Shown piece after piece: positions 24,644 through 36,211 of a stretch of DNA of 64,000 nt. Position numbers and translations under genes: made by a program. This DNA comes from Scolanthus callimorphus (taxonomy: Eukaryota; Cnidaria; Anthozoa; Actiniaria; Edwardsiidae), in assembly GCA_033964015.1 (NCBI GenBank), contig CM066916.1, forward strand, positions 27,049,404-27,113,403, written 5' to 3'. The stretch's first letter is position 1. Every line of letters begins with the position of its first letter. The notes below the pieces were generated by a model. That model saw only the letters and a program-made list of their open reading frames with translations, searched no databases and was not told where the DNA came from.

Positions 24644-24835
24644 GTGATAGAACATGGGTGTCTGAGTTAGTTGAACGTCCTGAAAAGTAGCCTGATTCAC
24701 AGATAGCACGAGATGGTATATTCACTCAGGAATGAACGGACCATTCTAACTTGAAGGGCGTGGGTAGTTTGCAGTGGAAATGTCCCCAACTACCTGTTTG
24801 CAGCACAAGCACTCGTATTTTCTGGAAAATATGAG

Positions 24836-25227
24836 GCACAAAATTCCTCAACTTGTCGCGCAACATTGTTGCTTTGCAAGTCTTCTATTTGCTGCTTGTT
24901 TTTCATTAAATTCACAACATGTCACGCAACATTATATTTTAATTGATGATCACACATACGGGCGCACGGCTGATTTCGACCCTAAACATCTCATTTGTAC
25001 CGACTAATCAATTTGAATTGTAGGCAATATGTTGCGTGACAAGTTGTGTGTTCGATGAAAAACGCGCAACAAAGCCAGATAATTTGTGGCTCAAATTAGA
25101 CCAACGCTTTTCTACGCGTAACAAGTTTTTACAATTTTACAGTGACAAGTTGTGGCGCGAGTGATAAACGCGCAACATCGATCCAATAACGCAACAATGT
25201 TACGCGACACGTTGAGGGATTTTGTGC
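24836..25227. mobile_element. TIR element rich in CGCAACA motifs
   Basis: GCACAAAATTCCTCAACTTG at the left pairs with CGTTGAGGGATTTTGTGC at the right. Inside, GTTGCGCGTTT / CGCAACATTG motifs repeat in both orientations. It does not code for protein. Confidence 0.6.
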
Positions 25228-25629
25228 TTTGTAGTTCCCGGCTTCACGCAACATACAGCACGCACATGCATTATAGCTGAAATGACCCATTGAAATCCGG
25301 ATAAAGTACATTGTACCATGAACAACGAAAGACAGGGAACAACCCGCTGCTGTTCAGTTCATGACATCGCGAGAGCACCGTAGAAGTCACACCCCAAATC
25401 GTGTGAATGACCCCAGGAATGACCCCGTATTATACAGCAACACTAGTTATACGCGCGCTCTGATTGGTCGGAGTTCCCAGAAGGTTTCTCGGCTCTACTT
25501 CCGCGTGCAGCGAACAAGATTAGGGCTGTTTTACACACGAACGCAAGCAAGACGCAAGCACATGAAAATTATATCACTGCGTTTGCGTTGCGCTTGTGTC
25601 TAGTGTTGCTTCTCTTTGAATTACACTTT

Positions 25630-26092
25630 CCTTGCGCTTGCGTGTTGCGCTTGCGTGTTGCGCTTGCGTGTTGCGCTTGCGTGTTGCGCTCGCGTGTTGC
25701 GCTTGCGTGTTGCACTTGCGTGTTGCGTTCGCGTGTTGCGCTTGCGACTTGCGCTTGCGTGTTGCGTTCGCGTGTTGCGTTCGCGTGTTGCGCTTGCGTG
25801 TTGCGCTTGCGTGTTGCGCTTGCGTGTTGCGCTTGCGTGTTGCGCTTGCGTGTTGCGCTTGCGTGTTGCGCTTGCGTGTTGCGCTTGCGTGTTGCGCTTG
25901 CGTGTTGCGCTTGCGTGTTGCGCTTGCGTGTTGCGCTTGCGTGTTGCGCTTGCGTGTTGCGTTCGCGTGTTGCGCTTGCGACTTGCGCTTGCGTGTTGCG
26001 TTCGCGTGTTGCGCTTGCGACTTGCGTCTTGCTCTTGCGTCTTACGCTTGCGCTTGCGTTTTGCGCTTACGTCTTGCGCTTTCGATTGTGTA
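25630..26092. repeat. 13-bp minisatellite GCGCTTGCGTGTT, about 35 units
   Basis: The unit GCGCTTGCGTGTT is repeated with few changes (variants GCGTTCGCGTGTT and GCGCTTGCGACTT). Because 13 is not divisible by 3, all frames stay open and give 39-bp periodic peptides rich in Cys, Ala, Leu and Arg (150-180 codons) on both strands. These are not genes. It lies in intron 5 and is CpG-dense. Confidence 0.95.
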
Positions 26093-26718
26093 GTGTAAAT
26101 CAGGTGCAATCATGCAAACTTTTTAATGTTGCGTTTTAAACGCTTGCGTTCGCGTTTGCGTCACTATGATTTACACTTGCCTCGAGCTTCGTTCTTGCGC
26201 TTGCTCCAGCCCTTATAGGGATGCCACGCACGTTTACAATGCACACGCACGGTTGACGTCACAGCAGTTTGAAATGCGCGCGCTGTCTGGGCTTCTCGTC
26301 GCATCGCCTTTTGTCATTGTATAAGAAAAATCTCGTACCCAGAGCTCCCCATCTCGTCACCTCGCGGGGGAGCTCTGGTGGCAGCCACTTCAGTACCTTC
26401 GCTGATTGGCTGATTATAAACGTTTGGGCATGCGCAGAAACTTATCTCGCGCATGCGCCAGTGGCCGCCATCAGAGCCTCCCCCGCGAGATAAGGAGCCA
26501 GGGAGCTCTGGGAAAGAGAATGAAGAAAAATAGATCTCATTTACTCAACTCATTACACACTATAACATCATATGTGCATCTCTACTACAATTGACACTCC
26601 TCACAAGTATCCATTGCTTCTTATTCTTCAAGCATTCTGCTTTCATTACTATAGAGATGGAATATGTAGAGTATGGAATATATAATGTATTTGTTAAATC
26701 ATTGCCGTGATTTTACAG

Positions 26719-26877
26719 ATGTGATAGTACATGCACTTGACACGACATGGGAGCTCCACAAACCTTATCTACAGAAGTCGTCATTACTGAGCGCGATGGT
26801 CAGGCGGATGGATCTCGCGGGGATGAACAACATAGATGAGGAGGAAGAGGAGAGGGCTTTAGAACCACCGGCAGTCG
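26719..26877 (+). CDS. BTBD16: BTBD16-like exon 6 (start of BTB domain)
   Basis: The acceptor is GATTTTACAG at 26718 and the donor AGTCG|GTAGGT at 26878. It encodes DVIVHALDTTWELHKPYL, the first strand and helix of a BTB/POZ fold, then enters an acidic stretch (NNIDEEEEERALEPP). The W-x-LHK-x-YL pattern is characteristic of BTBD16 and germ cell-less proteins. Confidence 0.9.
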
Positions 26878-26917
26878 GTAGGTCGCGGAGCGCTGGGTGA
26901 CACGGGCTGCGCGTGTA

Positions 26918-27428
26918 CCTTATTGGTACTAATTTTCGCGATTTAAAAAAAATCGCGAACTTAAAGCGATGCGAAAAAAATTCCCGCGAACTTTGATGTC
27001 GCGAAATTTAATACCTCCCATATTCTCTTGTTTTCTCGATTTAATGAAGAATTCACGGCTACAATGTAAATATGTATTATACATTTTCAAAGAACGTTAA
27101 GCATAAGGATAATGTGTTTGACTAGAGCAGATTTCGTATGACTGTGAAAAGTACCGTGACACGGCGCGGTACGGTCGCGGTGGCGGTACCGAACCTGGCC
27201 TGCTGTAGATACCGAACGAAATCGCGCGGTCGCGGTACGCTCACGGTTGCGAAGCGGTACAACTTTGTCGCGGAACTTTTCACAGTCATACGAAATCTGC
27301 TCTATGCGTATGGTACACGATGCGGTCTTTTTCATTTTCGCGAAAATGAATTTCCTAAGAATTTTTTTTACTTCCAAAACGCGTAAATTCGCGAAATTTA
27401 GTGCCCGCGAAAACTAGTACCAATAAGG
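26918..27428. mobile_element. TIR element with a nested MITE
   Basis: CCTTATTGGTACTAATTTTC at the left is inverted at the right (ACTAGTACCAATAAGG), with CGCGAAAAT steps next to each. A second element at 27123-27304, from the AGAGCGGATTTC-like family, is inserted in its middle. Confidence 0.7.
27123..27304. mobile_element. AGAGCAGATTTCG-type MITE
   Basis: Termini TAGAGCAGATTTCGTATGAC and its inverse enclose a core of CGCGGTACG-rich inverted motifs. A close relative lies at 40913-41057. Confidence 0.75.
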
Positions 27429-28434
27429 TGATTAGTAGCGTCTGTGAAATCCCGTTACTAATCGTGTTCAGGTCACGCAATCCCTTCTCCAGGGCTAGGG
27501 GGCTGGTTCCTGATTGGCTCGCGATCACATTATCAATTTTTCTCGAATTTTGGTTCGTGGTTTTTTTTTTCTCTAAAATTTTGTACTTTCTCTATATTTG
27601 GAATTCCAAAAGATTCCCTAGCTTATTTTCTACCCCGAAAAGTTAGTCACAACCTGCAGATTTTGGAGAGAAACGCTGTTCGTGTAGGCTGCCATCCTTG
27701 TTTTGGTCCCCAGGAGCCTGGAAATCCTTCACAGGTAGCCCGCGTCATGCGCGGGTTGGCATTGATAAAACCGACACATTTATCTTGATATCGATTTGGG
27801 CCAAAGTTAGAGCATGATCCGTGAAGTCAGTCTTGCGTTCTCCATCGGGACCTGATATGGGGCGGTTGATGCTGTTTTTATCGCGGAAAACCTCAGAGTT
27901 CTTTATATCTTGGATGCGCGACAAGGGGGCGATGGTGCATCCCAAAAGATTCAGATCAAAGCTCAACGAAACTCTTAGTCTTGCTGTTCAGCTAGGGGGA
28001 GGAGTATCCTGGTGTCCCTGTGCCCCTCTTTTTAGAAGAAAAATACAGTAAATAAATATAAGAAAAAATCGGAAAGCTGGAAAAGGGCACCATACATTTG
28101 AACAGATGTGACCCCCCCCCTTTGACCCCCCTCCCCCTTTCTCAAAAGTCCTGGCTACGCCCCTGCTGTTGTTAATTTTATATCCAAATGCAAAGCCAAT
28201 AATCATCTCACGGGCATTATAAAACGCCCGGTGTTAGGCAGCACGGATACAGCTTGAGATCAGGCAACCAATAGTTTTATAACTCACTCGGTTAAACCAA
28301 TAAGTTCAACAATTTTGTAACGTAAGATATTAGTATCACTAAGAGATTATTTGTGTAGTGTGTGTATTTATTGACGCTTATATTATGAACTTGTAATGCT
28401 TACCCGCCCTTTAATTCAACCGTCCGTACTGCAA

Positions 28435-29166
28435 TAGAGCGGACTTCAGATGACTGTCGCGAGTAATTCGCAATGGGGAGTTTGCAGGTGTTGCGTGACA
28501 TTTTTTAATCTTGATCCTAATAAAATGAAAATACCATATTTCCAAAGAGCTTGCCAGAATTAGAAAAAGCCGAAAATTTGAGTTGATTTGGGTAGATATT
28601 AGCGAAGTTATTGGCGCCCGAAGAAGGCTGTTTTTCTATACGTTTAATGTTGTGCTGTTGCCCACCACAACATTAAACCTATAGGAAAACGACCAACTTC
28701 TGACGCTCATAACTTTTTTGTTATTTATCGACACCACCTCAAATTTTAGGATTTCGCATATTTCGGTGAGCTCTTTTCAAATATGTATTTTTATTTTGTA
28801 TTTTTATTTTGCTAGGATCAAAATTAATAATGTCACGCAACACGCAACACCTGCAAACTCAATCTCGTACCCAGAGCCCGTCATCTTTTGGCCAGCGGCA
28901 AAGATTCAGGGATCTGGGGGAATCGATTTTTTTAAAACCCAGATTCTGGGTTTCCGGTTTGATTGTTGTATGAAAGTTCGTTACGTTTTTGACCTACCAC
29001 GCATGCTCACAAATCGGATTCCCCCAGGGCCCTGAATCTTGCCGCTGGCCAAAAGATGACGGGCTCTGGGAACGAGGTTGCTGCTAACTCCCCATTACTT
29101 TGTAATCATTCTTATAGGTTTTGTTCAGAATTGTTGTAATCACTTTGTCGTGTGAAATTCGCTCTA
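28435..29166. mobile_element. AGAGCGGATTTC-family MITE with two insertions inside
   Basis: Outer termini are TAGAGCGGACTTCAGATGAC (28435) and GAAATTCGCTCTA (29166). Inside lie two further units back to back: 28480-28858, bounded by GTTTGCAGGTGTTGCG and its inverse, and 28862-29079, bounded by CTCGTACCCAGAGCCCG-type inverted ends with GGCCAGCGGCAA and its inverse within. This records at least three successive insertion events. Confidence 0.65.
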
Positions 29167-29218
29167 TGGTTTCTATTAAACGATTGATTGATTGGTCAAT
29201 ATTGTTTTCCTCCCCAAG

Positions 29219-29389
29219 GATTACAGAACCGTAATATTGATCTCCAAGCTCTAAAGACTGCTGAGCATGAAGCTCTCGGCTCGCCTCCGACCAAGTCAGA
29301 GTTGGCATTATGTAGACGATCTTCCAGTTTTCTCGACAGAGTGCTGACCTTAAAACTCAGGATTAAGGATCCGCTAATCACCAAGCAAA
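29219..29389 (+). CDS. BTBD16: BTBD16-like exon 7
   Basis: The acceptor is TCCCCAAG at 29218 and the donor CAAA|GTAAGT at 29390. It encodes residues 298-354: a variable segment, then SSSFLDRVLTLKLRIKDPLI, which resumes the BTB core (the I-x-DPLITK block). The gap between this and exon 6 makes an insert inside the BTB fold. Confidence 0.9.
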
Positions 29390-29490
29390 GTAAGTGAGCC
29401 TCGACAAGCGAAAAGGGCCCTGATACCGGATTTTCATACTTTCGAGACAAATGCGAAAGAAGTTCAGAATTCCCATACAAACCCTTATAA

Positions 29491-29965
29491 AATAGACCAA
29501 ATCAGCTAACAGTTTTTTGTTGCCTCTCAATTCAGATCATGTGATGATTCATTTTGGTGGCTACAATTGTCACATTTTTCTCACTTGACCGAGTGCTCGA
29601 GTGTATGTGCAAAACTAACCAAAGTATCCACCCAAATAGTCCGGTCAATTTAGTTTAACCATGTGATTTTTATACAGCAAATTCTCAGGAACATATGTGA
29701 GAAATACGTGTCCAAATTTTGTGAAAATCCGTTCGGGGGAAGTTGGTTAAATTTGGGGTTTTCCGTCTGCACATAGTTAGTAACTAACTATGGTCTGCAC
29801 GAAGGAAAGCCCGTTGTTTTCGGTGGCACTTCGGTGACAATGTTGCAATTTTTTTACAGGTTCGGTTTTTTTTCGGGCTAATTTGACCGGACTAAAAGGA
29901 ATCATCACATGATCCTGAATTGGGTGGCAACAAGATGTAAACACCGTTAGCCGATTTAGTCTATT
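29491..29965. mobile_element. TIR element (about 475 bp)
   Basis: AATAGACCAAATCAGCTAAC at the left and GTTAGCCGATTTAGTCTATT at the right are inverted repeats, continued by CATGTGATGATTC and GAATCATCACATG further in. It lies just upstream of the tRNA-like array. It does not code for protein. Confidence 0.7.
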
Positions 29966-30321
29966 GAGAGTAAAACATTCCTGCTTTGCCGCCCGAAAAT
30001 CGTTAGATGGTCTTTATGCTTAGTGTTAGCTACCTAACATTCTTCACAACAATAGTTTGACAAAATACCGTATAAAGTCCCTTTTTACTTGCCGAGGCCC
30101 AATTAGTAATTAGTTACTCTTTCTCCGCTTACTAGGGCTAACGCTCAGAAGCACACATGGGACCATTTCATTAGCACGTTAGCTTTCACACAAGGTTAAT
30201 TCCTTATCTCCACTCTGTTGAACTTAGTGCTACGCGGCCACAGGCTTGCCTGAACATCTACATCTATTCACTTCATTACCGCCAACATTACATCTAATTT
30301 ACCCCGACCTGCTCCCAGTCT

Positions 30322-30396
30322 GACCTGGATAGCTCAGCTGGTAGAGCATCGGATGTACAATTCTGAAGGTCGTGGGTTCGAATCCCTCTCGGGGTC
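30322..30396 (+). tRNA. tRNA-like gene, copy 1 (isotype uncertain)
   Basis: A Pol III A box (TAGCTCAGCTGG, 30330-30341) and perfect B box (GGTTCGAATCC, 30375-30385) are present, with a T6 terminator at 30402-30407. D and T arms fold normally. The acceptor can form 8 pairs with one G-G mismatch. The anticodon stem TCGGA/TCTGA closes an 8-base loop TGTACAAT (30354-30361) instead of 7. A 7-base reading gives UAC with G at position 33 in place of the near-universal U; the loop could also be read as GUA or ACA. No CCA is encoded and no intron fits. It is either a non-canonical Pol III gene or a tRNA-derived satellite. Confidence 0.75.
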
Positions 30397-30612
30397 AGAG
30401 ATTTTTTCTCTTTCTCCGCTTACTAGGGCTAACGCTCAGAAGCACACATGGGACCATTTCATTAGCACGTTAGCTTTCACACAAGGTTAATTCCTTATCT
30501 CCACTCTGTTGAACTTAGTGCTACGCGGCCACAGGCTTGCCTGAACATCTACATCTATTCACTTCATTACCGCGAACATTACATCTAATTTACCCCGACC
30601 TGCTCCCAGTCT

Positions 30613-30687
30613 GACCTGGATAGCTCAGCTGGTAGAGCATCGGATGTACAATTCTGAAGGTCGTGGGTTCGAATCCCTCTCGGGGTC
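30613..30687 (+). tRNA. tRNA-like copy 2
   Basis: 75-nt body identical to copy 1, 291 bp downstream. Confidence 0.72.
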
Positions 30688-30903
30688 AGAGATTTTTTCT
30701 CTTTCTCCGCTTACTAGGGCTAACGCTCAGAAGCACACATGGGACCATTTCATTAGCACGTTAGCTTTCACACAAGGTTAATTCCTTATCTCCACTCTGT
30801 TGAACTTAGTGCTACGCGGCCACAGGCTTGCCTGAACATCTACATATATTCACTTCATTACCGCGAACATTACATCTAATTTACCCCGACCTGCTCCCAG
30901 TCT

Positions 30904-30978
30904 GACCTGGATAGCTCAGCTGGTAGAGCATCGGATGTACAATTCTGAAGGTCGTGGGTTCGAATCCCTCTCGGGGTC
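30904..30978 (+). tRNA. tRNA-like copy 3
   Basis: 75-nt body identical to copy 1; 291-bp spacing. From this unit on the spacer reads CATATATTC. Confidence 0.72.
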
Positions 30979-31194
30979 AGAGATTTTTTCTCTTTCTCCG
31001 CTTACTAGGGCTAACGCTCAGAAGCACACATGGGACCATTTCATTAGCACGTTAGCTTTCACACAAGGTTAATTCCTTATCTCCACTCTGTTGAACTTAG
31101 TGCTACGCGGCCACAGGCTTGCCTGAACATCTACATATATTCACTTCATTACCGCCAACATTACATCTAATTTACCCCGACCTGCTCCCAGTCT

Positions 31195-31269
31195 GACCTG
31201 GATAGCTCAGCTGGTAGAGCATCGGATGTACAATTCTGAAGGTCGTGGGTTCGAATCCCTCTCGGGGTC
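31195..31269 (+). tRNA. tRNA-like copy 4
   Basis: 75-nt body identical to copy 1; the spacer before it has the CCAACATT variant. Confidence 0.72.
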
Positions 31270-31485
31270 AGAGATTTTTTCTCTTTCTCCGCTTACTAGG
31301 GCTAACGCTCAGAAGCACACATGGGACCATTTCATTAGCACGTTAGCTTTCACACAAGGTTAATTCCTTATCTCCACTCTGTTGAACTTAGTGCTACGCG
31401 GCCACAGGCTTGCCTGAACATCTACATATATTCACTTCATTACCGCGAACATTACATCTAATTTACCCCGACCTGCTCCCAGTCT

Positions 31486-31560
31486 GACCTGGATAGCTCA
31501 GCTGGTAGAGCATCGGATGTACAATTCTGAAGGTCGTGGGTTCGAATCCCTCTCGGGGTC
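31486..31560 (+). tRNA. tRNA-like copy 5
   Basis: 75-nt body identical to copy 1; 291-bp spacing. Confidence 0.72.
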
Positions 31561-31776
31561 AGAGATTTTTTCTCTTTCTCCGCTTACTAGGGCTAACGCT
31601 CAGAAGCACACATGGGACCATTTCATTAGCACGTTAGCTTTCACACAAGGTTAATTCCTTATCTCCACTCTGTTGAACTTAGTGCTACGCGGCCACAGGC
31701 TTGCCTGAACATCTACATATATTCACTTCATTACCGCGAACATTACATCTAATTTACCCCGACCTGCTCCCAGTCT

Positions 31777-31851
31777 GACCTGGATAGCTCAGCTGGTAGA
31801 GCATCGGATGTACAATTCTGAAGGTCGTGGGTTCGAATCCCTCTCGGGGTC
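31777..31851 (+). tRNA. tRNA-like copy 6
   Basis: 75-nt body identical to copy 1; 291-bp spacing. Confidence 0.72.
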
Positions 31852-32067
31852 AGAGATTTTTTCTCTTTCTCCGCTTACTAGGGCTAACGCTCAGAAGCAC
31901 ACATGGGACCATTTCATTAGCACGTTAGCTTTCACACAAGGTTAATTCCTTATCTCCACTCTGTTGAACTTAGTGCTACGCGGCCACAGGCTTGCCTGAA
32001 CATCTACATATATTCACTTCATTACCGCGAACATTACATCTAATTTACCCCGACCTGCTCCCAGTCT

Positions 32068-32141
32068 GACCTGGATAGCTCAGCTGGTAGAGCATCGGAT
32101 GTACAATTCTGAAGGTCGTGGGTTCGAATCCCTCTCGGGTC
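32068..32141 (+). tRNA. tRNA-like copy 7 (one G deleted)
   Basis: 74 nt: the 3' acceptor strand has GGG instead of GGGG. This removes the G-G mismatch position and allows a 7-bp acceptor stem starting from the first G. Confidence 0.7.
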
Positions 32142-32357
32142 AGAGATTTTTTCTCTTTCTCCGCTTACTAGGGCTAACGCTCAGAAGCACACATGGGACC
32201 ATTTCATTAGCACGTTAGCTTTCACACAAGGTTAATTCCTTATCTCCACTCTGTTGAACTTAGTGCTACGCGGCCACAGGCTTGCCTGAACATCTACATA
32301 TATTCACTTCATTACCGCGAACATTACATCTAATTTACCCCGACCTGCTCCCAGTCT

Positions 32358-32432
32358 GACCTGGATAGCTCAGCTGGTAGAGCATCGGATGTACAATTCT
32401 GAAGGTCGTGGGTTCGAATCCCTCTCGGGGTC
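32358..32432 (+). tRNA. tRNA-like copy 8
   Basis: 75-nt body identical to copy 1. Confidence 0.72.
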
Positions 32433-32648
32433 AGAGATTTTTTCTCTTTCTCCGCTTACTAGGGCTAACGCTCAGAAGCACACATGGGACCATTTCATTA
32501 GCACGTTAGCTTTCACACAAGGTTAATTCCTTATCTCCACTCTGTTGAACTTAGTGCTACGCGGCCACAGGCTTGCCTGAACATCTACATATATTCACTT
32601 CATTACCGCGAACATTACATCTAATTTACCCCGACCTGCTCCCAGTCT

Positions 32649-32723
32649 GACCTGGATAGCTCAGCTGGTAGAGCATCGGATGTACAATTCTGAAGGTCGT
32701 GGGTTCGAATCCCTCTCGGGGTC
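32649..32723 (+). tRNA. tRNA-like copy 9
   Basis: 75-nt body identical to copy 1. Confidence 0.72.
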
Positions 32724-32938
32724 AGAGATTTTTTCTCTTTCTCCGCTTACTAGGGCTAACGCTCAGAAGCACACATGGGACCATTTCATTAGCACGTTAG
32801 CTTTCACACAAGGTTAATTCCTTATCTCCACTCTGTTGAACTTAGTGCTACGCGGCCACAGGCTTGCCTGAACATCTACATATATTCACTTCATTACCGC
32901 CAACATTACATCTATTTACCCCGACCTGCTCCCAGTCT

Positions 32939-33013
32939 GACCTGGATAGCTCAGCTGGTAGAGCATCGGATGTACAATTCTGAAGGTCGTGGGTTCGAAT
33001 CCCTCTCGGGGTC
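32939..33013 (+). tRNA. tRNA-like copy 10
   Basis: 75-nt body identical to copy 1; the spacer before it lacks one A (TCTATTTACC). Confidence 0.72.
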
Positions 33014-33229
33014 AGAGATTTTTTCTCTTTCTCCGCTTACTAGGGCTAACGCTCAGAAGCACACATGGGACCATTTCATTAGCACGTTAGCTTTCACACA
33101 AGGTTAATTCCTTATCTCCACTCTGTTGAACTTAGTGCTACGCGGCCACAGGCTTGCCTGAACATCTACATATATTCACTTCATTACCGCCAACATTACA
33201 TCTAATTTACCCCGACCTGCTCCCAGTCT

Positions 33230-33303
33230 GACCTGGATAGCTCAGCTGGTAGAGCATCGGATGTACAATTCTGAAGGTCGTGGGTTCGAATCCCTCTCGG
33301 GTC
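33230..33303 (+). tRNA. tRNA-like copy 11 (one G deleted)
   Basis: 74 nt with the GGG acceptor variant, as in copies 7 and 16. Confidence 0.7.
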
Positions 33304-33519
33304 AGAGATTTTTTCTCTTTCTCCGCTTACTAGGGCTAACGCTCAGAAGCACACATGGGACCATTTCATTAGCACGTTAGCTTTCACACAAGGTTAATTC
33401 CTTATCTCCACTCTGTTGAACTTACTGCTACGCGGCCACAGGCTTGCCTGAACATCTACATATATTCACTTCATTACCGCGAACATTACATCTAATTTAC
33501 CCCGACCTGCTCCCAGTCT

Positions 33520-33594
33520 GACCTGGATAGCTCAGCTGGTAGAGCATCGGATGTACAATTCTGAAGGTCGTGGGTTCGAATCCCTCTCGGGGTC
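33520..33594 (+). tRNA. tRNA-like copy 12
   Basis: 75-nt body identical to copy 1; the spacer before it has CTTACTGCTACG for CTTAGTGCTACG. Confidence 0.72.
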
Positions 33595-33810
33595 AGAGAT
33601 TTTTTCTCTTTCTCCGCTTACTAGGGCTAACGCTCAGAAGCACACATGGGACCATTTCATTAGCACGTTAGCTTTCACACAAGGTTAATTCCTTATCTCC
33701 ACTCTGTTGAACTTAGTGCTACGCGGCCACAGGCTTGCCTGAACATCTACATATATTCACTTCATTACCGCGAACATTACATCTAATTTACCCCGACCTG
33801 CTCCCAGTCT

Positions 33811-33885
33811 GACCTGGATAGCTCAGCTGGTAGAGCATCGGATGTACAATTCTGAAGGTCGTGGGTTCGAATCCCTCTCGGGGTC
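33811..33885 (+). tRNA. tRNA-like copy 13
   Basis: 75-nt body identical to copy 1. Confidence 0.72.
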
Positions 33886-34101
33886 AGAGATTTTTTCTCT
33901 TTCTCCGCTTACTAGGGCTAACGCTCAGAAGCACACATGGGACCATTTCATTAGCACGTTAGCTTTCACACAAGGTTAATTCCTTATCTCCACTCTGTTG
34001 AACTTAGTGCTACGCGGCCACAGGCTTGCCTGAACATCTACATATATTCACTTCATTACCGCGAACATTACATCTAATTTACCCCGACCTGCTCCCAGTC
34101 T

Positions 34102-34176
34102 GACCTGGATAGCTCAGCTGGTAGAGCATCGGATGTACAATTCTGAAGGTCGTGGGTTCGAATCCCTCTCGGGGTC
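34102..34176 (+). tRNA. tRNA-like copy 14
   Basis: 75-nt body identical to copy 1. Confidence 0.72.
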
Positions 34177-34392
34177 AGAGATTTTTTCTCTTTCTCCGCT
34201 TACTAGGGCTAACGCTCAGAAGCACACATGGGACCATTTCATTAGCACGTTAGCTTTCACACAAGGTTAATTCCTTATCTCCACTCTGTTGAACTTAGTG
34301 CTACGCGGCCACAGGCTTGCCTGAACATCTACATATATTCACTTCATTACCGCGAACATTACATCTAATTTACCCCGACCTGCTCCCAGTCT

Positions 34393-34467
34393 GACCTGGA
34401 TAGCTCAGCTGGTAGAGCATCGGATGTACAATTCTGAAGGTCGTGGGTTCGAATCCCTCTCGGGGTC
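34393..34467 (+). tRNA. tRNA-like copy 15
   Basis: 75-nt body identical to copy 1. Confidence 0.72.
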
Positions 34468-34683
34468 AGAGATTTTTTCTCTTTCTCCGCTTACTAGGGC
34501 TAACGCTCAGAAGCACACATGGGACCATTTCATTAGCACGTTAGCTTTCACACAAGGTTAATTCCTTATCTCCACTCTGTTGAACTTAGTGCTACGCGGC
34601 CACAGGCTTGCCTGAACATCTACATATATTCACTTCATTACCGCGAACATTACATCTAATTTACCCCGACCTGCTCCCAGTCT

Positions 34684-34757
34684 GACCTGGATAGCTCAGC
34701 TGGTAGAGCATCGGATGTACAATTCTGAAGGTCGTGGGTTCGAATCCCTCTCGGGTC
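34684..34757 (+). tRNA. tRNA-like copy 16 (one G deleted)
   Basis: 74 nt with the GGG acceptor variant, third occurrence in the array. Confidence 0.7.
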
Positions 34758-34973
34758 AGAGATTTTTTCTCTTTCTCCGCTTACTAGGGCTAACGCTCAG
34801 AAGCACACATGGGACCATTTCATTAGCACGTTAGCTTTCACACAAGGTTAATTCCTTATCTCCACTCTGTTGAACTTAGTGCTACGCGGCCACAGGCTTG
34901 CCTGAACATCTACATATATTCACTTCATTACCGCGAACATTACATCTAATTTACCCCGACCTGCTCCCAGTCT

Positions 34974-35048
34974 GACCTGGATAGCTCAGCTGGTAGAGCA
35001 TCGGATGTACAATTCTGAAGGTCGTGGGTTCGAATCCCTCTCGGGGTC
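34974..35048 (+). tRNA. tRNA-like copy 17
   Basis: 75-nt body identical to copy 1. Confidence 0.72.
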
Positions 35049-35264
35049 AGAGATTTTTTCTCTTTCTCCGCTTACTAGGGCTAACGCTCAGAAGCACACA
35101 TGGGACCATTTCATTAGCACGTTAGCTTTCACACAAGGTTAATTCCTTATCTCCACTCTGTTGAACTTAGTGCTACGCGGCCACAGGCTTGCCTGAACAT
35201 CTACATATATTCACTTCATTACCGCGAACATTACATCTAATTTACCCCGACCTGCTCCCAGTCT

Positions 35265-35339
35265 GACCTGGATAGCTCAGCTGGTAGAGCATCGGATGTA
35301 CAATTCTGAAGGTCGTGGGTTCGAATCCCTCTCGGGGTC
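35265..35339 (+). tRNA. tRNA-like copy 18
   Basis: 75-nt body identical to copy 1. Confidence 0.72.
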
Positions 35340-35555
35340 AGAGATTTTTTCTCTTTCTCCGCTTACTAGGGCTAACGCTCAGAAGCACACATGGGACCAT
35401 TTCATTAGCACGTTAGCTTTCACACAAGGTTAATTCCTTATCTCCACTCTGTTGAACTTAGTGCTACGCGGCCACAGGCTTGCCTGAACATCTACATATA
35501 TTCACTTCATTACCGCGAACATTACATCTAATTTACCCCGACCTGCTCACAGTCT

Positions 35556-35630
35556 GACCTGGATAGCTCAGCTGGTAGAGCATCGGATGTACAATTCTGA
35601 AGGTCGTGGGTTCGAATCCCTCTCGGGGTC
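35556..35630 (+). tRNA. tRNA-like copy 19
   Basis: 75-nt body identical to copy 1; one change in the 5' flank (GCTCACAG for GCTCCCAG). Confidence 0.72.
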
Positions 35631-35846
35631 AGAGATTTTTTCTCTTTCTCCGCTTACTAGGGCTAACGCTCAGAAGCACACATGGGACCATTTCATTAGC
35701 ACGTTAGCTTTCACACAAGGTTAATTCCTTATCTCCACTCTGTTGAACTTAGTGCTACGCGGCCACAGGCTTGCCTGAACATCTACATATATTCACTTCA
35801 TTACCGCGAACATTACATCTAATTTACCCCGACCTGCTCCCAGTCT

Positions 35847-35921
35847 GACCTGGATAGCTCAGCTGGTAGAGCATCGGATGTACAATTCTGAAGGTCGTGG
35901 GTTCGAATCCCTCTCGGGGTC
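35847..35921 (+). tRNA. tRNA-like copy 20
   Basis: 75-nt body identical to copy 1. Confidence 0.72.
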
Positions 35922-36136
35922 AGAGATTTTTTCTCTTTCTCCGCTTACTAGGGCTAACGCTCAGAAGCACACATGGGACCATTTCATTAGCACGTTAGCT
36001 TTCACACAAGGTTAATTCCTTATCTCCACTCTGTTGAACTTAGTGCTACGCGGCCACAGGCTTGCCTGAACATCTACATATATTCACTTCATTACCGCGA
36101 ACATTACATCTAATTTACCCGACCTGCTTACAGTCT

Positions 36137-36211
36137 GACCTGGATAGCTCAGCTGGTAGAGCATCGGATGTACAATTCTGAAGGTCGTGGGTTCGAATCC
36201 CTCTCGGGGTC
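36137..36211 (+). tRNA. tRNA-like copy 21
   Basis: 75-nt body identical to copy 1; the 5' flank differs (TACCCGACCTGCTTACAG). Confidence 0.72.

Noticed and set aside
25588..26139. 150-183-codon Cys/Ala/Leu/Arg-repeat frames on both strands
   Set aside because: The 13-bp minisatellite keeps all frames open; there is no start context, no domain and no non-repeat coding part.
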